The notes under the pieces: model-generated | What the model was told of the DNA's origin: nothing | The model's input: the letters and a program-made list of their open reading frames with translations, nothing else | The model's database searches: none | Shown here: piece by piece, positions 34,176-44,665 of the stretch | Layout: every line of letters starts with the position of its first letter | How positions within the stretch are numbered: the stretch's first letter is position 1 | Translations under genes and position numbers: made by a program | Assembly (NCBI GenBank): GCA_965226155.1 | Contig: OZ245331.1 | Location: 2,604,001-2,668,000, forward strand | Direction: 5' to 3' | Origin: G965226155 sp965226155 | Lineage (GTDB): Bacteria; Pseudomonadota; Gammaproteobacteria; Eutrophobiales; Eutrophobiaceae | DNA length: 64,000 nt

Positions 34176-35273
34176 TTATTTTTTCGCCGGAATAATAGGC
34201 GTTAATGACTTGACCCCCGAATTCTGAGCACGATGTCGTAATGTATGATCCATTAACACGATTGCCAACATCGCCTCGGCTATCGGCGTGGCACGAATAC
34301 CCACACAAGGATCATGACGTCCCTTGGTCACCACTTCAGCGGCATTACCATTTATATCGATCGTTTTACCAGGCAAACGAATACTAGAAGTCGGTTTTAA
34401 CGCAATGCTGACCAACACATCCTGACCGGTTGAAATACCACCCAGGGGGCCACCGGCATTATTGCTGAGAAATCCTTCTGGGGTGATCTCATCCCGATGT
34501 TGTGTGCCTTTTTGTGCGACTGAATCGAACCCTGCACCAATTTCGACTGCTTTAACCGCATTGATGCTCACCATAGCCTTGGCAATATCAGCATCGAGAC
34601 GATCAAATATCGGTTCACCAAGCCCAACTGCTATGCTTTCTGCAACAATATTTATCCGTGCACCTATTGAATCACCTTCTTTGCGCAAATCATCCATGAA
34701 TTTTTCTAATTCTGGTACCCGTTCTGGATCAGGACAAAAAAACGGATTGGCTGCTACTGAATCCCAATCCTTCAGAACCAATTTTATCGGACCGAGTTGG
34801 GCGAGATAACCACGGATTTCCGTGCCATACTGCTCCCTCAGATATTTCTTGGCAATGGCACCTGCCGCAACACGCAGACAAGTTTCACGTGCAGAAGCAC
34901 GCCCACCACCACGGAAGTCACGAAGGCCATATTTCTGCTGATAGGTATAGTCTGCATGACCAGGGCGGAACAGATCTTTAATGTCAGAATAATCACGTGA
35001 CCGCTGATCTTCATTTTCAATCAACAGTGCAATTGGCGTACCGGTAGTTTTACCTTCGAAAACCCCAGACAGAATCCTGACGGTATCCGATTCCTTACGC
35101 TGGGTCACATGCCTCGACTTACCTGGCTTACGACGGTCGAGATCACCTTGGAGATCAGATTCCGCCAATGCTAACCCTGGTGGACAACCATCGACGACAC
35201 AAACATAGGCCGAAGAGTGGCTTTCACCCGCAGCGGTGACCGTAAATAATTTACCTATCGTATTACCAGACAT
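34176..35273 (-). CDS. aroC: chorismate synthase
   Basis: A 365-residue enzyme converting EPSP to chorismate with reduced FMN, the last step of the shikimate pathway. Signatures are GESHSSAYVCVVDGCPPGL at the N-terminus, the central FRGGGRASARET, and RHDPCVGIRATPIAEAMLAIVL. Family length and motifs are normal. In the start region SHGxA is SHSSA, so one catalytic-region Gly differs. It is monocistronic. Confidence 0.96.
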   Translation of the reverse strand: MSGNTIGKLFTVTAAGESHSSAYVCVVDGCPPGLALAESDLQGDLDRRKPGKSRHVTQRKESDTVRILSGVFEGKTTGTPIALLIENEDQRSRDYSDIKDLFRPGHADYTYQQKYGLRDFRGGGRASARETCLRVAAGAIAKKYLREQYGTEIRGYLAQLGPIKLVLKDWDSVAANPFFCPDPERVPELEKFMDDLRKEGDSIGARINIVAESIAVGLGEPIFDRLDADIAKAMVSINAVKAVEIGAGFDSVAQKGTQHRDEITPEGFLSNNAGGPLGGISTGQDVLVSIALKPTSSIRLPGKTIDINGNAAEVVTKGRHDPCVGIRATPIAEAMLAIVLMDHTLRHRAQNSGVKSLTPIIPAKK

Positions 35274-35350
35274 AGTGAGGCATTCTAGCAGGATATTGGC
35301 AGTATATGCGCCTTTACTTTGTTTTCCAGAGCAACCCTGCTCTGTAGCGA

Positions 35351-36983
35351 TTAGGTCAGAGGATTATAACCAGGGATAGATTTCAGATCGACATCGTCAA
35401 TTTGTTTTTTGTCTAGATACTTCTCAGCGTACACATTATAAATCTTGTCATGAATGAACACATCAAACAAATCCAGATCCACATGTCCGTCCAGTTTCAT
35501 TTTTCAGAGGATATTCAATGATTGTGAAAGCCCCATGGCTTTCTTATAGGGCCTATCACTCGCCGTCAACGCTTCAAATACATCTGCTATTGCCACCATA
35601 CGTGCCGGTATAGACATTTGGTCTTTCGTTAGACCGTTTGGGTAACCCGTTCCGTCCATTTTTTCATGATGTCCGCCAGCAAATTCAGGGACACGTTTTA
35701 GATGTCTAGGGTATGGCAGGGACTGAAGCATCTTGATGGTAACACTGACATGGTTATTGATGATCTCGCGTTCACGTACAGACAAGGCACCCCTACCAAT
35801 CTGTAAATTTTGTGCTTCCTCTTCAGATAACAACTTTTCCTCCTCACCTGATGAAGTTAACCAATGCTTATTTGCGATTTGGTTAATTCGGAAAACTTGC
35901 TCTTCTGATATGTATTCACCACCGAAATTACACTGCTTGATATATGCCTTGTCTTCTTCGATCTCTGCCAGTTCCTTCTTCAGTTGCTCATCTTCCTCAA
36001 GGATATATGGTTTTGATCTATTGGTTTTTTCCAATCTAGATTTTAATGCATTGATAATGGCATCGCGCCGAATTAATTCAAATCGTGTGTTCACAATATG
36101 AATTCGATCAAATATTGCCTCAAGCTTCGTACCTTTATCAACGACGTATTCGGGTGTAGTTATCTTTCCGCAGTCATGCAACCACACAGCAACCTCCAGT
36201 TCATACTTCTCGTCCTCGGTCATACTAAAGTCCTTGAGAGGACCGGTATCTATTCGGCTGGCTGAATCAGCCAACATGTTCGTCAGGATAGGCACACGTC
36301 GGCAATGTCCGCCTGTATAAGGTGATTTTTCATAGATTGCACCTGCTATTAACTGTATGAATGAATCAAACAATTCCTTCTGAGCGTTTATCAGGTTTCG
36401 GTTGGTAATCGTAATCGCTGCCTGTGAAGCAAATGACTCCACCAATTGCTGATCCGTATCTGAAAATGCTGCCACCTCTCCATCTTCTTCATCTATTGCG
36501 TTTAATAGTTGCAGCACACCTATCAATTCGTTTTCATGATTGGTCATAGGAACAGTGAGGAACGATTTTGATCGATATCCTGTTTTCTGATCAAAACTCT
36601 TAGTACCGGAAAAATCATATTCCTTATTATCATATGCATCTTCAATATTGACAGTCTTACCACTAACAGCGGCGGCCGCAGAGCAACCATGTGAGTATTC
36701 GGGTTGCCCTTGCTGTCATACAGTGAGATTGGATAAAAATCGATTTCCTTACCGCTGGTACTCCCCATATGGATGCCAAGCGAATCGGTTAATATTATTT
36801 CAAACTTGAGACGGTTATCATCCGTTCGGATATACAGACTACCGCCGTCGGCTTGCTCAGTTCTTTCGCTTTAACTAAGATCATTTCCAGCAGGCGAGTA
36901 TGATCCTTCTCAGCAGATAAGGCGGTGCTAATATCAGTTAGTTCCTTCAGAAGCTTTGAGAAATTGATTTGTGTGATTGTCAT
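35351..36983 (-). pseudogene. GAF plus HD-GYP cyclic-di-GMP phosphodiesterase, multiply broken
   Basis: The gene runs from ATG 36983 (MTITQINFSKLLKELTDIS) to TAA at 35353. The N-terminal GAF domain would contain DGGSLYIRTDDNRLKFE but is broken by a one-base loss after AKELSK (near 36858). A second one-base loss occurs after NTHMVAL (near 36680). The frame then runs through the HD-GYP domain (HDCGKITTPEYVV, HHEKMDGTGYPNGL) to an in-frame TGA (35506-35504), after which MKLDGHVDLDLFDVFIHDK continues in the same frame. Adding two bases gives 545 codons. As it stands, only an internal 347-codon piece with the HD-GYP core is open. Confidence 0.9.
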
Positions 36984-37059
36984 CAGAAAATGATTGAATT
37001 CCTTTTAGCTGAAATCTAATTCTAGACGATTCTGAGAACCAAAATACAGCAAATTCAGA

Positions 37060-38964
37060 CTATTCAGCTACAGTGCTTTCACTACTTAGCTCAACAATAA
37101 TCCTATTCATCCGCTGGACAAAAACACCTGGATCGTCCAGTTTCCCGCCTTCACTTAATAATGCCTGATCAAAAAGTAGATTTGACCAATCTGCAAATTG
37201 TTCATCATTAGTTTTATTCTGGAGTTTCATGACCAATGGATGGTCCGGGTTAATTTCAAGTATCGGCTTGGTCACCGGCACATCTTGACCAGAGGCACGC
37301 AATATCTGCTCTAGATGTCTGCTTATTCCCTGATCTTCCGCCACCACCAGACAAGCGGGTGATGTCGTCAACCGAGGCGTAATCCTGACCTCTTTTACAC
37401 GATCTTCCAGAATCTGGTTTATACGCTTGATTAAATCGTCAGATTTCTTATCTTTCTTTTTAGATTTCTCACCCTTCTTTTCATCAATCAAATCGGCTAG
37501 ATCCAGATCGCCCTTCATGACTGATTTAAGCGACTTACCCTGGTATTCAGTCAGGTGAGTAGTCAACCATTCATCGATAGGATCTGTCAGCAGCAGGACT
37601 TCAATATTATTTTCTTTAAAAATTTCAAGATGTGGGCTGTTCTTTGCAGTTGATAGGTTCTCTGCAGTGATGTAGTAGATATCTTTCTGCTCCTGCTTCA
37701 TCCTCTCTATATAGTTGTCCAGCGAGACCTCTTGTACCTCGGAAATGTCATGGGTAGAGGCAAACCTAAATAACTTTGCTAGTTCTTCCTTCTTATCTTG
37801 TACTTCAATGATGCCTTCTTTTATTACCTTCCCAAACTCTTTCCAAAATTTTTGGTATTTTTCTTTGTCTTTGTCTGCCATTTTCGCAAGCAGATCGAGT
37901 ATTTTTTTTGTACAACCAGAACGAATGGAATCGATAGTCTTATTCTTTTGCAAGATCTCGCGCGAGATATTCAACGGCAAGTCATCGGAATCTACCACCC
38001 CGCGGACAAACCTGAGATATGGTGGCAGTAATTGCTCTGCATCATCCATAATAAAAACCCGTCGTACGTACATCTTTACCCCATGACGATGTTCTCTATC
38101 CCATAGATCGAAAGGTGCTCGCGACGGAATAAATAGCAAGCTAGTGTATTCCAGTTTCCCCTCAACCTTGGTGTGAACGTAGGTCATCGGTTCTTCAAAA
38201 TCGTGCCCGACGTGTTTATAAAATTCATTGTATTCCTCTTCCTTGATATCTTTTTTGTTACGTCTCCACAGTGCAGTTGCACTATTTACGGTCTCATCAC
38301 CTTTTTCGTCATCTCCTTCCTTCGGCATGACGATGGGGAGTGAGATATGATCGGAATATTTCGAAATTATCGACCGCAACCTATACGCATCAAGAAATTC
38401 TTCCACATCGTCATTCAAATATAAAATAACTTTTGTCCCTCGTTTGGGACGGTCCAGTGCTTCAACCGTATATTCACTTTCACCATCTGAAGTCCATCGA
38501 ACACCTTCGGTACGGGGCAAGCCTGCACGCCTGGTCACGACCTCAACTTTCTTTGCAATGATGAAAGAGGCATAGAACCCAACCCCGAATTGTCCTATCA
38601 GCTGAGAGTCGCTGGCTTGGTCTCCCGTCAGCTTTTCAAAAAACTGCTTGGTACCCGATTTCGCAATCGTACCAAGATTGTCTATGACTTCGTCCCGTGA
38701 CATACCGATACCATTATCGATAACACTGATGGTTTTCATGTCTTTATTGAACTCAATCCTGATCTTCAAATCTGAATCGTTCTCAAAAAAACTGTCGTCC
38801 TGCAAGCCTTCAAATCGTAATCTATCCGCCGCATCCGATGCATTGGAGATAAGTTCTCGCAGAAATATTTCCTTATTGGTGTAGAGGGAATGAATCATCA
38901 ATTTCAGAAGTTGCTGAACTTCTGTCTGGAATCCCATGGTTTCCTTTTTGTTTTCTACCGTCAT
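37060..38964 (-). CDS. htpG: molecular chaperone HtpG (Hsp90)
   Basis: A 634-residue ATP-dependent chaperone. The GHKL ATP site contains ELISNASDAADRLRF, DNGIGMSRDEVIDNLGTIAKSGT and GQFGVGFYASF. The middle domain has YVRRVFIMDDAEQLLPPYLRFVRGVVDSDDLPLNISRE. The C-terminal dimerisation domain is complete. A candidate heat-shock promoter is located 36-63 bases upstream. A purine-rich AGAGGAAG lies before the ATG. Confidence 0.97.
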   Translation of the reverse strand: MTVENKKETMGFQTEVQQLLKLMIHSLYTNKEIFLRELISNASDAADRLRFEGLQDDSFFENDSDLKIRIEFNKDMKTISVIDNGIGMSRDEVIDNLGTIAKSGTKQFFEKLTGDQASDSQLIGQFGVGFYASFIIAKKVEVVTRRAGLPRTEGVRWTSDGESEYTVEALDRPKRGTKVILYLNDDVEEFLDAYRLRSIISKYSDHISLPIVMPKEGDDEKGDETVNSATALWRRNKKDIKEEEYNEFYKHVGHDFEEPMTYVHTKVEGKLEYTSLLFIPSRAPFDLWDREHRHGVKMYVRRVFIMDDAEQLLPPYLRFVRGVVDSDDLPLNISREILQKNKTIDSIRSGCTKKILDLLAKMADKDKEKYQKFWKEFGKVIKEGIIEVQDKKEELAKLFRFASTHDISEVQEVSLDNYIERMKQEQKDIYYITAENLSTAKNSPHLEIFKENNIEVLLLTDPIDEWLTTHLTEYQGKSLKSVMKGDLDLADLIDEKKGEKSKKKDKKSDDLIKRINQILEDRVKEVRITPRLTTSPACLVVAEDQGISRHLEQILRASGQDVPVTKPILEINPDHPLVMKLQNKTNDEQFADWSNLLFDQALLSEGGKLDDPGVFVQRMNRIIVELSSESTVAE

Positions 38965-38999
38965 TCTCTAATCTTCCTCTAGTTCAATTGTTGACAATA

Positions 39000-39027
39000 A
39001 TTTGGTTCCAATACTGTATTTTTCAAG
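39000..39027 (-). promoter_or_regulatory. candidate sigma-32 promoter of htpG
   Basis: On the minus strand CTTGAAA (39027-39021) is followed after 14 bases by ACCAAAT (39006-39000). The first box equals the heat-shock -35 consensus; the second is a moderate match to CCCCATT. Predicted transcription would start about 30 bases before the htpG ATG at 38964. The known heat control of htpG makes this plausible. Confidence 0.42.
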
Positions 39028-39240
39028 GGTGGAATTGATACTACCTGCTCGGACCATTGAACTTACTATTCTATCAGAATACTCATACGAATTATCTTTA
39101 TCGCTATTCAACAAATAGTTAACGAAATTTTCTAATTCATATTATGAATCCCAGTAATCACTAAGGATTTTATGTCGTAATTTGGCCTCGATTCATGATA
39201 GATTTAACTACCTTAGGCATCGTGATACGAGGCAACCTCT

Positions 39241-41808
39241 TTGACCTTGAAATCTGAAGTCGGCATCCAATCGCACCATACCCCTGTCATCCAGCAGTAT
39301 CTTGGATTCAAGAACGAACACCCTGACAAACTACTGTTCTTCCGGATGGGAGATTTTTACGAATTGTTCTTCGCTGATGCTAAAAAAGCAGCAAGGTTAC
39401 TTGACATCGCTTTAACCAAAAGGGGCTTTTCTGCTGGTGAGCCAATACCTATGGCAGGCGTGCCGTATCATGCAGCGGACAATTACCTAGCCAAGCTTGT
39501 ACGCATGGGTGAATCCGTGGTCATTTGTGAACAGACGGGCGATCCTACGACGTCCTGCAGCCCTGTAGAACGCAAGATAACCCGTATCATCACACCAGGA
39601 ACGGTCACTGATGAAGAGCTACTCGACGACCGGTCCGACTGCTTTCTGACCGGTATTCACAAAGGGGATCAAGGCTTCGGACTCGCCTACCTCGATCTCG
39701 GTAGTGGACGCTTTAATATTATGGAGGTCGATAGTCTCGGTGCCCTATACAGCGAACTGAAACGGATTCGTCCTTCCGAGTTACTTATCTCCGAAGTTAA
39801 TCATGAAATAATTGACCCCGAACATGTTACATGTCGGATTACCACACAACCTGCGTTGAGTTTCGATTATTCCATGGCATGTGATCAACTCAAGAATCAA
39901 TATGAACTAGGGACACTGGCGGGCCTAGGTTGTACAGATATGAAAATGGCAATTTGTGCTGCTGGGGCTGTACTTAACTACGCAGTAGCGACCCAGTGTA
40001 GGGAATTGACCCATTTGCAACCGATCCGTATTGAACGACCGGATGACTGTATTGTCCTTGACAGTATCAGCAGGAAGAATCTCGAGATATCACGTAATAA
40101 CTCTGACAGATCAGAAGCTAGCTTACTGAATATTCTTGACATGACCATGACGGTTATGGGAAGTCGTTTGTTAAAAAGATGGCTATACCAACCCATCCGA
40201 GATCATCAACATTTACAATTACGTCATGATGCGGTGGAAAGTTTTCTGACGAATCAGAAGTTTGTTGAGACGCGAGAATCCTTAAATGCAATTTGTGATA
40301 TCGAACGGGTCATTACTCGGGTAGCATTGAATTCCGCGCGGCCCAGGGACTTGATTCAATTACGGAACTCCCTCCATTCATTACCAGAATTAAATGAACG
40401 TCTCCTCGGTATAGACAGCCCCAGAATCCAACAGCTGCTCTATAATGTTAAAATACTACCTGAACTTACAATCTACCTCGACCATGCTGTGGTTGACACA
40501 CCACCATCCACCATACGTGATGGCGGTGTGATTGCAGACGGGTTTGATAGTGAACTTGATGATTTGAGAAACCTCAGTTCTGATGTCAACCAATACCTAA
40601 TCGATTTGGAAAATCGGGAAAAAAAACGCACTGGACTGTCTTCACTTAAAGTCGGCTATAACCGTGTGCATGGCTATTATATCGAGATCAGTCGACAACA
40701 CAGTGACGAGGTACCAATAGAATACCGCAGACGGCAGACATTGAAGGCAACCGAAAGATTTATAACAGATGAATTGAGACAATTTGAAGACAAAGTTCTT
40801 GGCGCAAGGGCAAAATCACTGACACGGGAGAAAATAGTTTTTAACTGTATTCTACAACGGATTAATGAAGACCTTATTCAGTTACAAAGAACGGCCGAAG
40901 CCGTCGCCGAACTGGATGTGTTATCAACTTTTGCAGAACGTGCAAATATGCTGGACTACAGCCGGCCACAGTTTACCTCTAGCCCTGGTCTTTCGATACG
41001 GAACGGCCGCCATGCTGTTGTTGAACAGTTACAAACTGAACCGTTCATTGCTAACGATATCCTTTTAGATGAAAGCAGAAGGATGTTAATCATCACCGGG
41101 CCTAACATGGGAGGTAAATCGACCTACATGCGGCAAACAGCACTCATCGTTATTCTTGCCCATATAGGAAGTTTTGTATCGGCAGATAAGGCAACAATCG
41201 GGCCTATTGATCGCATTTTTACACGCATAGGAGCTAGCGATGATATAGCCAGTGGTCAATCGACATTTATGGTAGAAATGACCGAGACCGCTAACATACT
41301 GAATAACGCAACTAACAAGAGCCTAGTTTTAATGGATGAGATTGGTCGCGGGACCAGTACCACTGACGGCCAGGCAGTCGCCTGGGCATGTGCCACTAGC
41401 CTAGTGCAAGAAAACAAGGCATTCACTTTGTTCGCAACTCATCATTTCGAACTCACCGAACTCGCAGAACATTATACTGAAACAGTAAACATTCATTTTG
41501 ATGCTGTGAAACATGGCGATAGTATTGTCTTTCTACATGCAGTGAAAGACGGGCCAGCAAGGCAGAGTTACGGTCTTGAGGTTGCAAAACTGGCAGGCAT
41601 ACCCACTTCAGTCATCAACGATGCGAAACATTACTTACAAAATTTAGACTCGCATCATCACCCATCGCCCCCTCCCGTCCAACAAACCGATTTATTCAAC
41701 ATAAACAAATCCTTGATCCGTGAAATGAGTAACATAAACCCGGACGACATTACGCCAATCCAAGCATTAGAAATTTTATATAGATTTAAAAAATCCTTAA
41801 CTGGTTAA
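39241..41808 (+). CDS. mutS: DNA mismatch repair protein MutS
   Basis: An 855-residue mismatch sensor. The mismatch-reading Phe-x-Glu is in FFRMGDFYELFFADAKKA at about residue 34. The ATPase has Walker A GPNMGGKST, Walker B LVLMDEIGRGTST and the composite signature ATHHFELTELAEHY. The beta-clamp-binding and tetramer C-terminus is short, ending in ALEILYRFKKSLTG. The start is a TTG at 39241 with GAGG seven bases upstream; another TTG lies two codons inside. fdxA follows, a usual neighbour. Confidence 0.96.
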   Translation: MTLKSEVGIQSHHTPVIQQYLGFKNEHPDKLLFFRMGDFYELFFADAKKAARLLDIALTKRGFSAGEPIPMAGVPYHAADNYLAKLVRMGESVVICEQTGDPTTSCSPVERKITRIITPGTVTDEELLDDRSDCFLTGIHKGDQGFGLAYLDLGSGRFNIMEVDSLGALYSELKRIRPSELLISEVNHEIIDPEHVTCRITTQPALSFDYSMACDQLKNQYELGTLAGLGCTDMKMAICAAGAVLNYAVATQCRELTHLQPIRIERPDDCIVLDSISRKNLEISRNNSDRSEASLLNILDMTMTVMGSRLLKRWLYQPIRDHQHLQLRHDAVESFLTNQKFVETRESLNAICDIERVITRVALNSARPRDLIQLRNSLHSLPELNERLLGIDSPRIQQLLYNVKILPELTIYLDHAVVDTPPSTIRDGGVIADGFDSELDDLRNLSSDVNQYLIDLENREKKRTGLSSLKVGYNRVHGYYIEISRQHSDEVPIEYRRRQTLKATERFITDELRQFEDKVLGARAKSLTREKIVFNCILQRINEDLIQLQRTAEAVAELDVLSTFAERANMLDYSRPQFTSSPGLSIRNGRHAVVEQLQTEPFIANDILLDESRRMLIITGPNMGGKSTYMRQTALIVILAHIGSFVSADKATIGPIDRIFTRIGASDDIASGQSTFMVEMTETANILNNATNKSLVLMDEIGRGTSTTDGQAVAWACATSLVQENKAFTLFATHHFELTELAEHYTETVNIHFDAVKHGDSIVFLHAVKDGPARQSYGLEVAKLAGIPTSVINDAKHYLQNLDSHHHPSPPPVQQTDLFNINKSLIREMSNINPDDITPIQALEILYRFKKSLTG

Positions 41809-41916
41809 ATTATTGGCTGATTTCATATAGACGGGCACCTTACGATTCTCCTTTTGCTATCCGATGTAAGAGGTTATGATCACATCCCTATATTAGGGTC
41901 TTAACAGGAATTAATT

Positions 41917-42240
41917 ATGACGTTTATCGTTACCGAATCTTGCATAAAGTGTAAATACACAGACTGCGTTGAAGTTTGTCCAGTAGATTGCTTTCATGAA
42001 GGTCCCAATATGCTCGTTATCGATCCTGATGAATGTATAGATTGCACATTATGCGAACCTGAATGCCCGGTCGATGCAATCATGTCAGATGATGATGTCC
42101 TTCCAGAACAGCAAGAGTTCATACAGCTGAATGCTGAATTATCCAAGGGCTGGCCAGTAATTAATGAAATGAAAGCTGCACCTGCCGATGCAGATCACTG
42201 GAAGGAAGTAACAGGTAAGCTTGAACATCTGCAACGTTAG
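41917..42240 (+). CDS. fdxA: 7Fe ferredoxin FdxA
   Basis: A 107-residue ferredoxin binding a [3Fe-4S] and a [4Fe-4S] cluster. The cysteines are arranged as C-IKCKYTD-C-VEV-CPVDC and later C-IDC-TLC-EPE-CPVDAI. The C-terminal helix tail (ELSKGWPVINEMKAAPADADHWKEV) is characteristic of the FdxA of Azotobacter/Pseudomonas type. It would carry electrons to a partner not identified here. A CAGGAA lies before the ATG. The mutS-fdxA pair is common in gammaproteobacteria. Confidence 0.95.
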   Translation: MTFIVTESCIKCKYTDCVEVCPVDCFHEGPNMLVIDPDECIDCTLCEPECPVDAIMSDDDVLPEQQEFIQLNAELSKGWPVINEMKAAPADADHWKEVTGKLEHLQR

Positions 42241-42365
42241 TCAACTTTTTTACACTGCGATTGTTCCTTCGTTATTTCAGTTAAGCTAGGTACCGATTAT
42301 AGTTACTGAAGGTTGCTAACAAAAAATGTCCGTTGATTAAAAGGCCGTCTTAGGAAATACAGATT

Positions 42366-42848
42366 ATGGACAACAGTATCGTTAAAATCCTCTGTATCCA
42401 GATAGTACTGTTCACTGTAGCTCTCACATCACCTGTGAATTCAAACGCAGATGTTTATAAATGGCTGGATGAGAAAGGTCGAGTCCAATATGGTGACCGG
42501 CCGCCACCAGAAAAGAATGATGTCGAAAGCGTATCGATTAAACCCGCACCACCAGTGGACGCCAGTTTCGAAATGCGGCAGGCCAAACAAAAGAAATTAT
42601 TAGAAGTCATGGAAGAGGAACACAATCAAGAAAAAACCAACACGGCTATGGCCGCTGAGGCACTGGCATTACGTCGATCAAACTGTAAATCGGCGCAGAA
42701 ATATCTGGCAGATATGCTTAGCTCGCGTTATATCTATGAAGAATCAGCCGATCCCTTTAATCCAAAAATACTGACTCAGCAGCAACGGGACAAGGCAACA
42801 GCAAATGCCCGTAAAGAAGTAGATAAAAAATGTACAAGTATAGATTAA
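42366..42848 (+). CDS. DUF4124 domain exported protein
   Basis: A 160-residue protein with an N-terminal signal peptide (MDNSIVKILCIQIVLFTVALTS). The DUF4124 motif DVYKWLDEKGRVQYGDRPPPEK follows at about residues 28-50. A helical, charged C-terminal region contains two cysteines. DUF4124 proteins are periplasmic and of unknown role. It has its own gap on both sides and no clear operon partner. Confidence 0.82.
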   Translation: MDNSIVKILCIQIVLFTVALTSPVNSNADVYKWLDEKGRVQYGDRPPPEKNDVESVSIKPAPPVDASFEMRQAKQKKLLEVMEEEHNQEKTNTAMAAEALALRRSNCKSAQKYLADMLSSRYIYEESADPFNPKILTQQQRDKATANARKEVDKKCTSID

Positions 42849-43015
42849 CGCCGCTTCCACTCGTAAGTAAGATCTCTCTTAGCGGTTTGTATCTCTTGAC
42901 TAATTCATAGACATTCCTAATAAAATCAGATTGTTATGTCAGATATTTGGTGCATACTTTTTGAATTAACATAGAAAATGTACTGATCTTAAATTGCATT
43001 GAAAATGAGAAAATC

Positions 43016-43843
43016 ATGAACCTGTCCGATAAAATTGAAATCGTAAATGTGTCAGACACAGGTAAACGACGCCCTCATAACGAAGACAGTACCCTAAGCG
43101 ACGCCAATGAAGGTTTGGTAATACTTGCTGATGGGATGGGAGGATATAAGGCTGGTGAAGTGGCCAGTGCTATTGCTGTCACTTCAATCCATCAGAAGAT
43201 CATCAAAGGCTTACAGGAGGTGTCCCAGGGAAATGGACATAATGAGCCTGGCCAGAGTCAAGAGGCCTTCGTTGTTAAAAATGCAATTACCCTTGTAAAT
43301 TCAGAGATTTACACTACTGCAGAGCGTGATCCAGAATGCCAGGGGATGGGTACCACCATTGTGGTTGTACTGTTTCACAACAATACCTGCACTGTAGGCC
43401 ACGTCGGCGACTCACGGATGTACCGCAAACGCAGCAATAAATTCGAACAGATAACAAAAGATCACTCGTTAATTCAAGAACTTATAGACAGAGGGCTCTA
43501 TACCCCAGAAGAAGCACACAAAAACACGCCGAAAAATCTGGTGACCCGGGCGATGGGAATTGAAATGGAGGTAAAGGTCGACGTGGGCGAGCTAGCGGTG
43601 GTTCCGGGTGATATTTTCCTGCTGTGTTCAGATGGATTAAATGATATGGTAGATGATGAAGAAATTCACTTAACCCTAAGTAAATATAGTGTTAATCTTG
43701 TACAGGCAGGCGATGAATTGGTACGATTGGCGAACGCAAAAGGGGGCAAGGACAATATCTCTGTCATACTCGTTAGGGGAAGGGAGGGGTTTGCATCATC
43801 CAACGGTGGACTGTTACAAAAACTAAAAAATAGATTTTTTTGA
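43016..43843 (+). CDS. PPM-type Ser/Thr protein phosphatase
   Basis: A 275-residue metal-dependent phosphatase of the Stp1/PrpC type. Metal motifs are RPHNEDS, LADGMGGYKAGEVAS, GDSRMYRKR, CSDGLNDMVDDEEI and GGKDNISVILV. It would reverse phosphorylation by a Hanks-type kinase. It is followed 23 bases later by a double-FHA protein, a usual companion in kinase/type VI secretion signalling sets; no kinase gene is in the window. The cluster faces the RsbU/RsbW/RsbV-like set on the opposite strand. Confidence 0.92.
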   Translation: MNLSDKIEIVNVSDTGKRRPHNEDSTLSDANEGLVILADGMGGYKAGEVASAIAVTSIHQKIIKGLQEVSQGNGHNEPGQSQEAFVVKNAITLVNSEIYTTAERDPECQGMGTTIVVVLFHNNTCTVGHVGDSRMYRKRSNKFEQITKDHSLIQELIDRGLYTPEEAHKNTPKNLVTRAMGIEMEVKVDVGELAVVPGDIFLLCSDGLNDMVDDEEIHLTLSKYSVNLVQAGDELVRLANAKGGKDNISVILVRGREGFASSNGGLLQKLKNRFF

Positions 43844-43866
43844 TGTCAGGGGACAAGACATAAACA

Positions 43867-44616
43867 ATGGCAAAGTTAGTACTTAACTTAAATGGTGTCG
43901 TTCAAGGGGAATACGAGCTCAATCAAGAGCGTATCACCATTGGACGCAAGGCCGAGAATGAAATTCCGATAGATAATCTCGCAGTCAGCGGCAAACACGC
44001 TCTGATAATCTCCATCTTGGATGACTCATTTCTAGAAGATCTCGGTAGTACCAACGGCACCTATGTAAATGGGAAACTTATTAAAAAACATGCCCTTAAA
44101 GATGGGGATGTCATTGCTATTGGCAAGCATGAACTTAAATACGTAAACGAAAACGCAACAGATGATGATGATGAGTTTGAGAAGACCATGATCATCAAAC
44201 CAGGATCAGCCAGCGCTGCTGTCGCTGCGGCAAAGGCAGCGGAAAAAGCGGGGGCTGGACCTGTCGCCCCACCGCCCAAACCAGCTACTAGCGGAAGTGC
44301 GCCCAGCGCTGCGCCTGCTGCTGCTGCATCAGGTATGCCACTTGGCCGTTTGACCGTCCTCAACGGGCCTATTGCTGGAAAAGAACTAGAATTGACCAAG
44401 GCCTTGATTACTCTGGGGAAACCCGGAACACAGGTCGCTGTAATTTCCCGGCGTCCTCAAGGTTATTTTCTCACCCACATTGAAAGTGACGGTGATGGTA
44501 AACGATATCCTACAGTAAATGGCGAGCCCATCGGGGCAAAGGCCTACCAGTTAAAAGATAGTGATCTGATTGAATTGGCTGGTATTAAAATGGAATTTTC
44601 CAGCGCCAGCGGCTGA
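43867..44616 (+). CDS. protein with two FHA domains
   Basis: A 249-residue soluble protein. The first FHA domain, at about residues 22-95, has all signatures (ITIGRKAENEIPIDNLAVSGKHA, GSTNGTYVNG) and should bind phosphothreonine. An Ala/Pro/Gly-rich linker spans about 110-160 (AAVAAAKAAEKAGAG, then PPPKPATSG). A second, degenerate FHA-like domain follows at about 165-245 (GRLTVLNGPIAGKELELTKALITLGKPG), lacking the GSTNGT loop. It is co-transcribed with the phosphatase gene and may present a phosphorylated partner to it. Confidence 0.85.
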   Translation: MAKLVLNLNGVVQGEYELNQERITIGRKAENEIPIDNLAVSGKHALIISILDDSFLEDLGSTNGTYVNGKLIKKHALKDGDVIAIGKHELKYVNENATDDDDEFEKTMIIKPGSASAAVAAAKAAEKAGAGPVAPPPKPATSGSAPSAAPAAAASGMPLGRLTVLNGPIAGKELELTKALITLGKPGTQVAVISRRPQGYFLTHIESDGDGKRYPTVNGEPIGAKAYQLKDSDLIELAGIKMEFSSASG

Positions 44617-44665
44617 TTAGTAACGCTGTTCCACATCTAGAATATAATTGCCCTACCAGGGATCT

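Noticed and set aside
42326..42350. Possible ninth copy of the 28-bp palindrome before the DUF4124 gene
   Set aside because: Only ATGTCCG and a loosely similar right half are present; pairing is poor.
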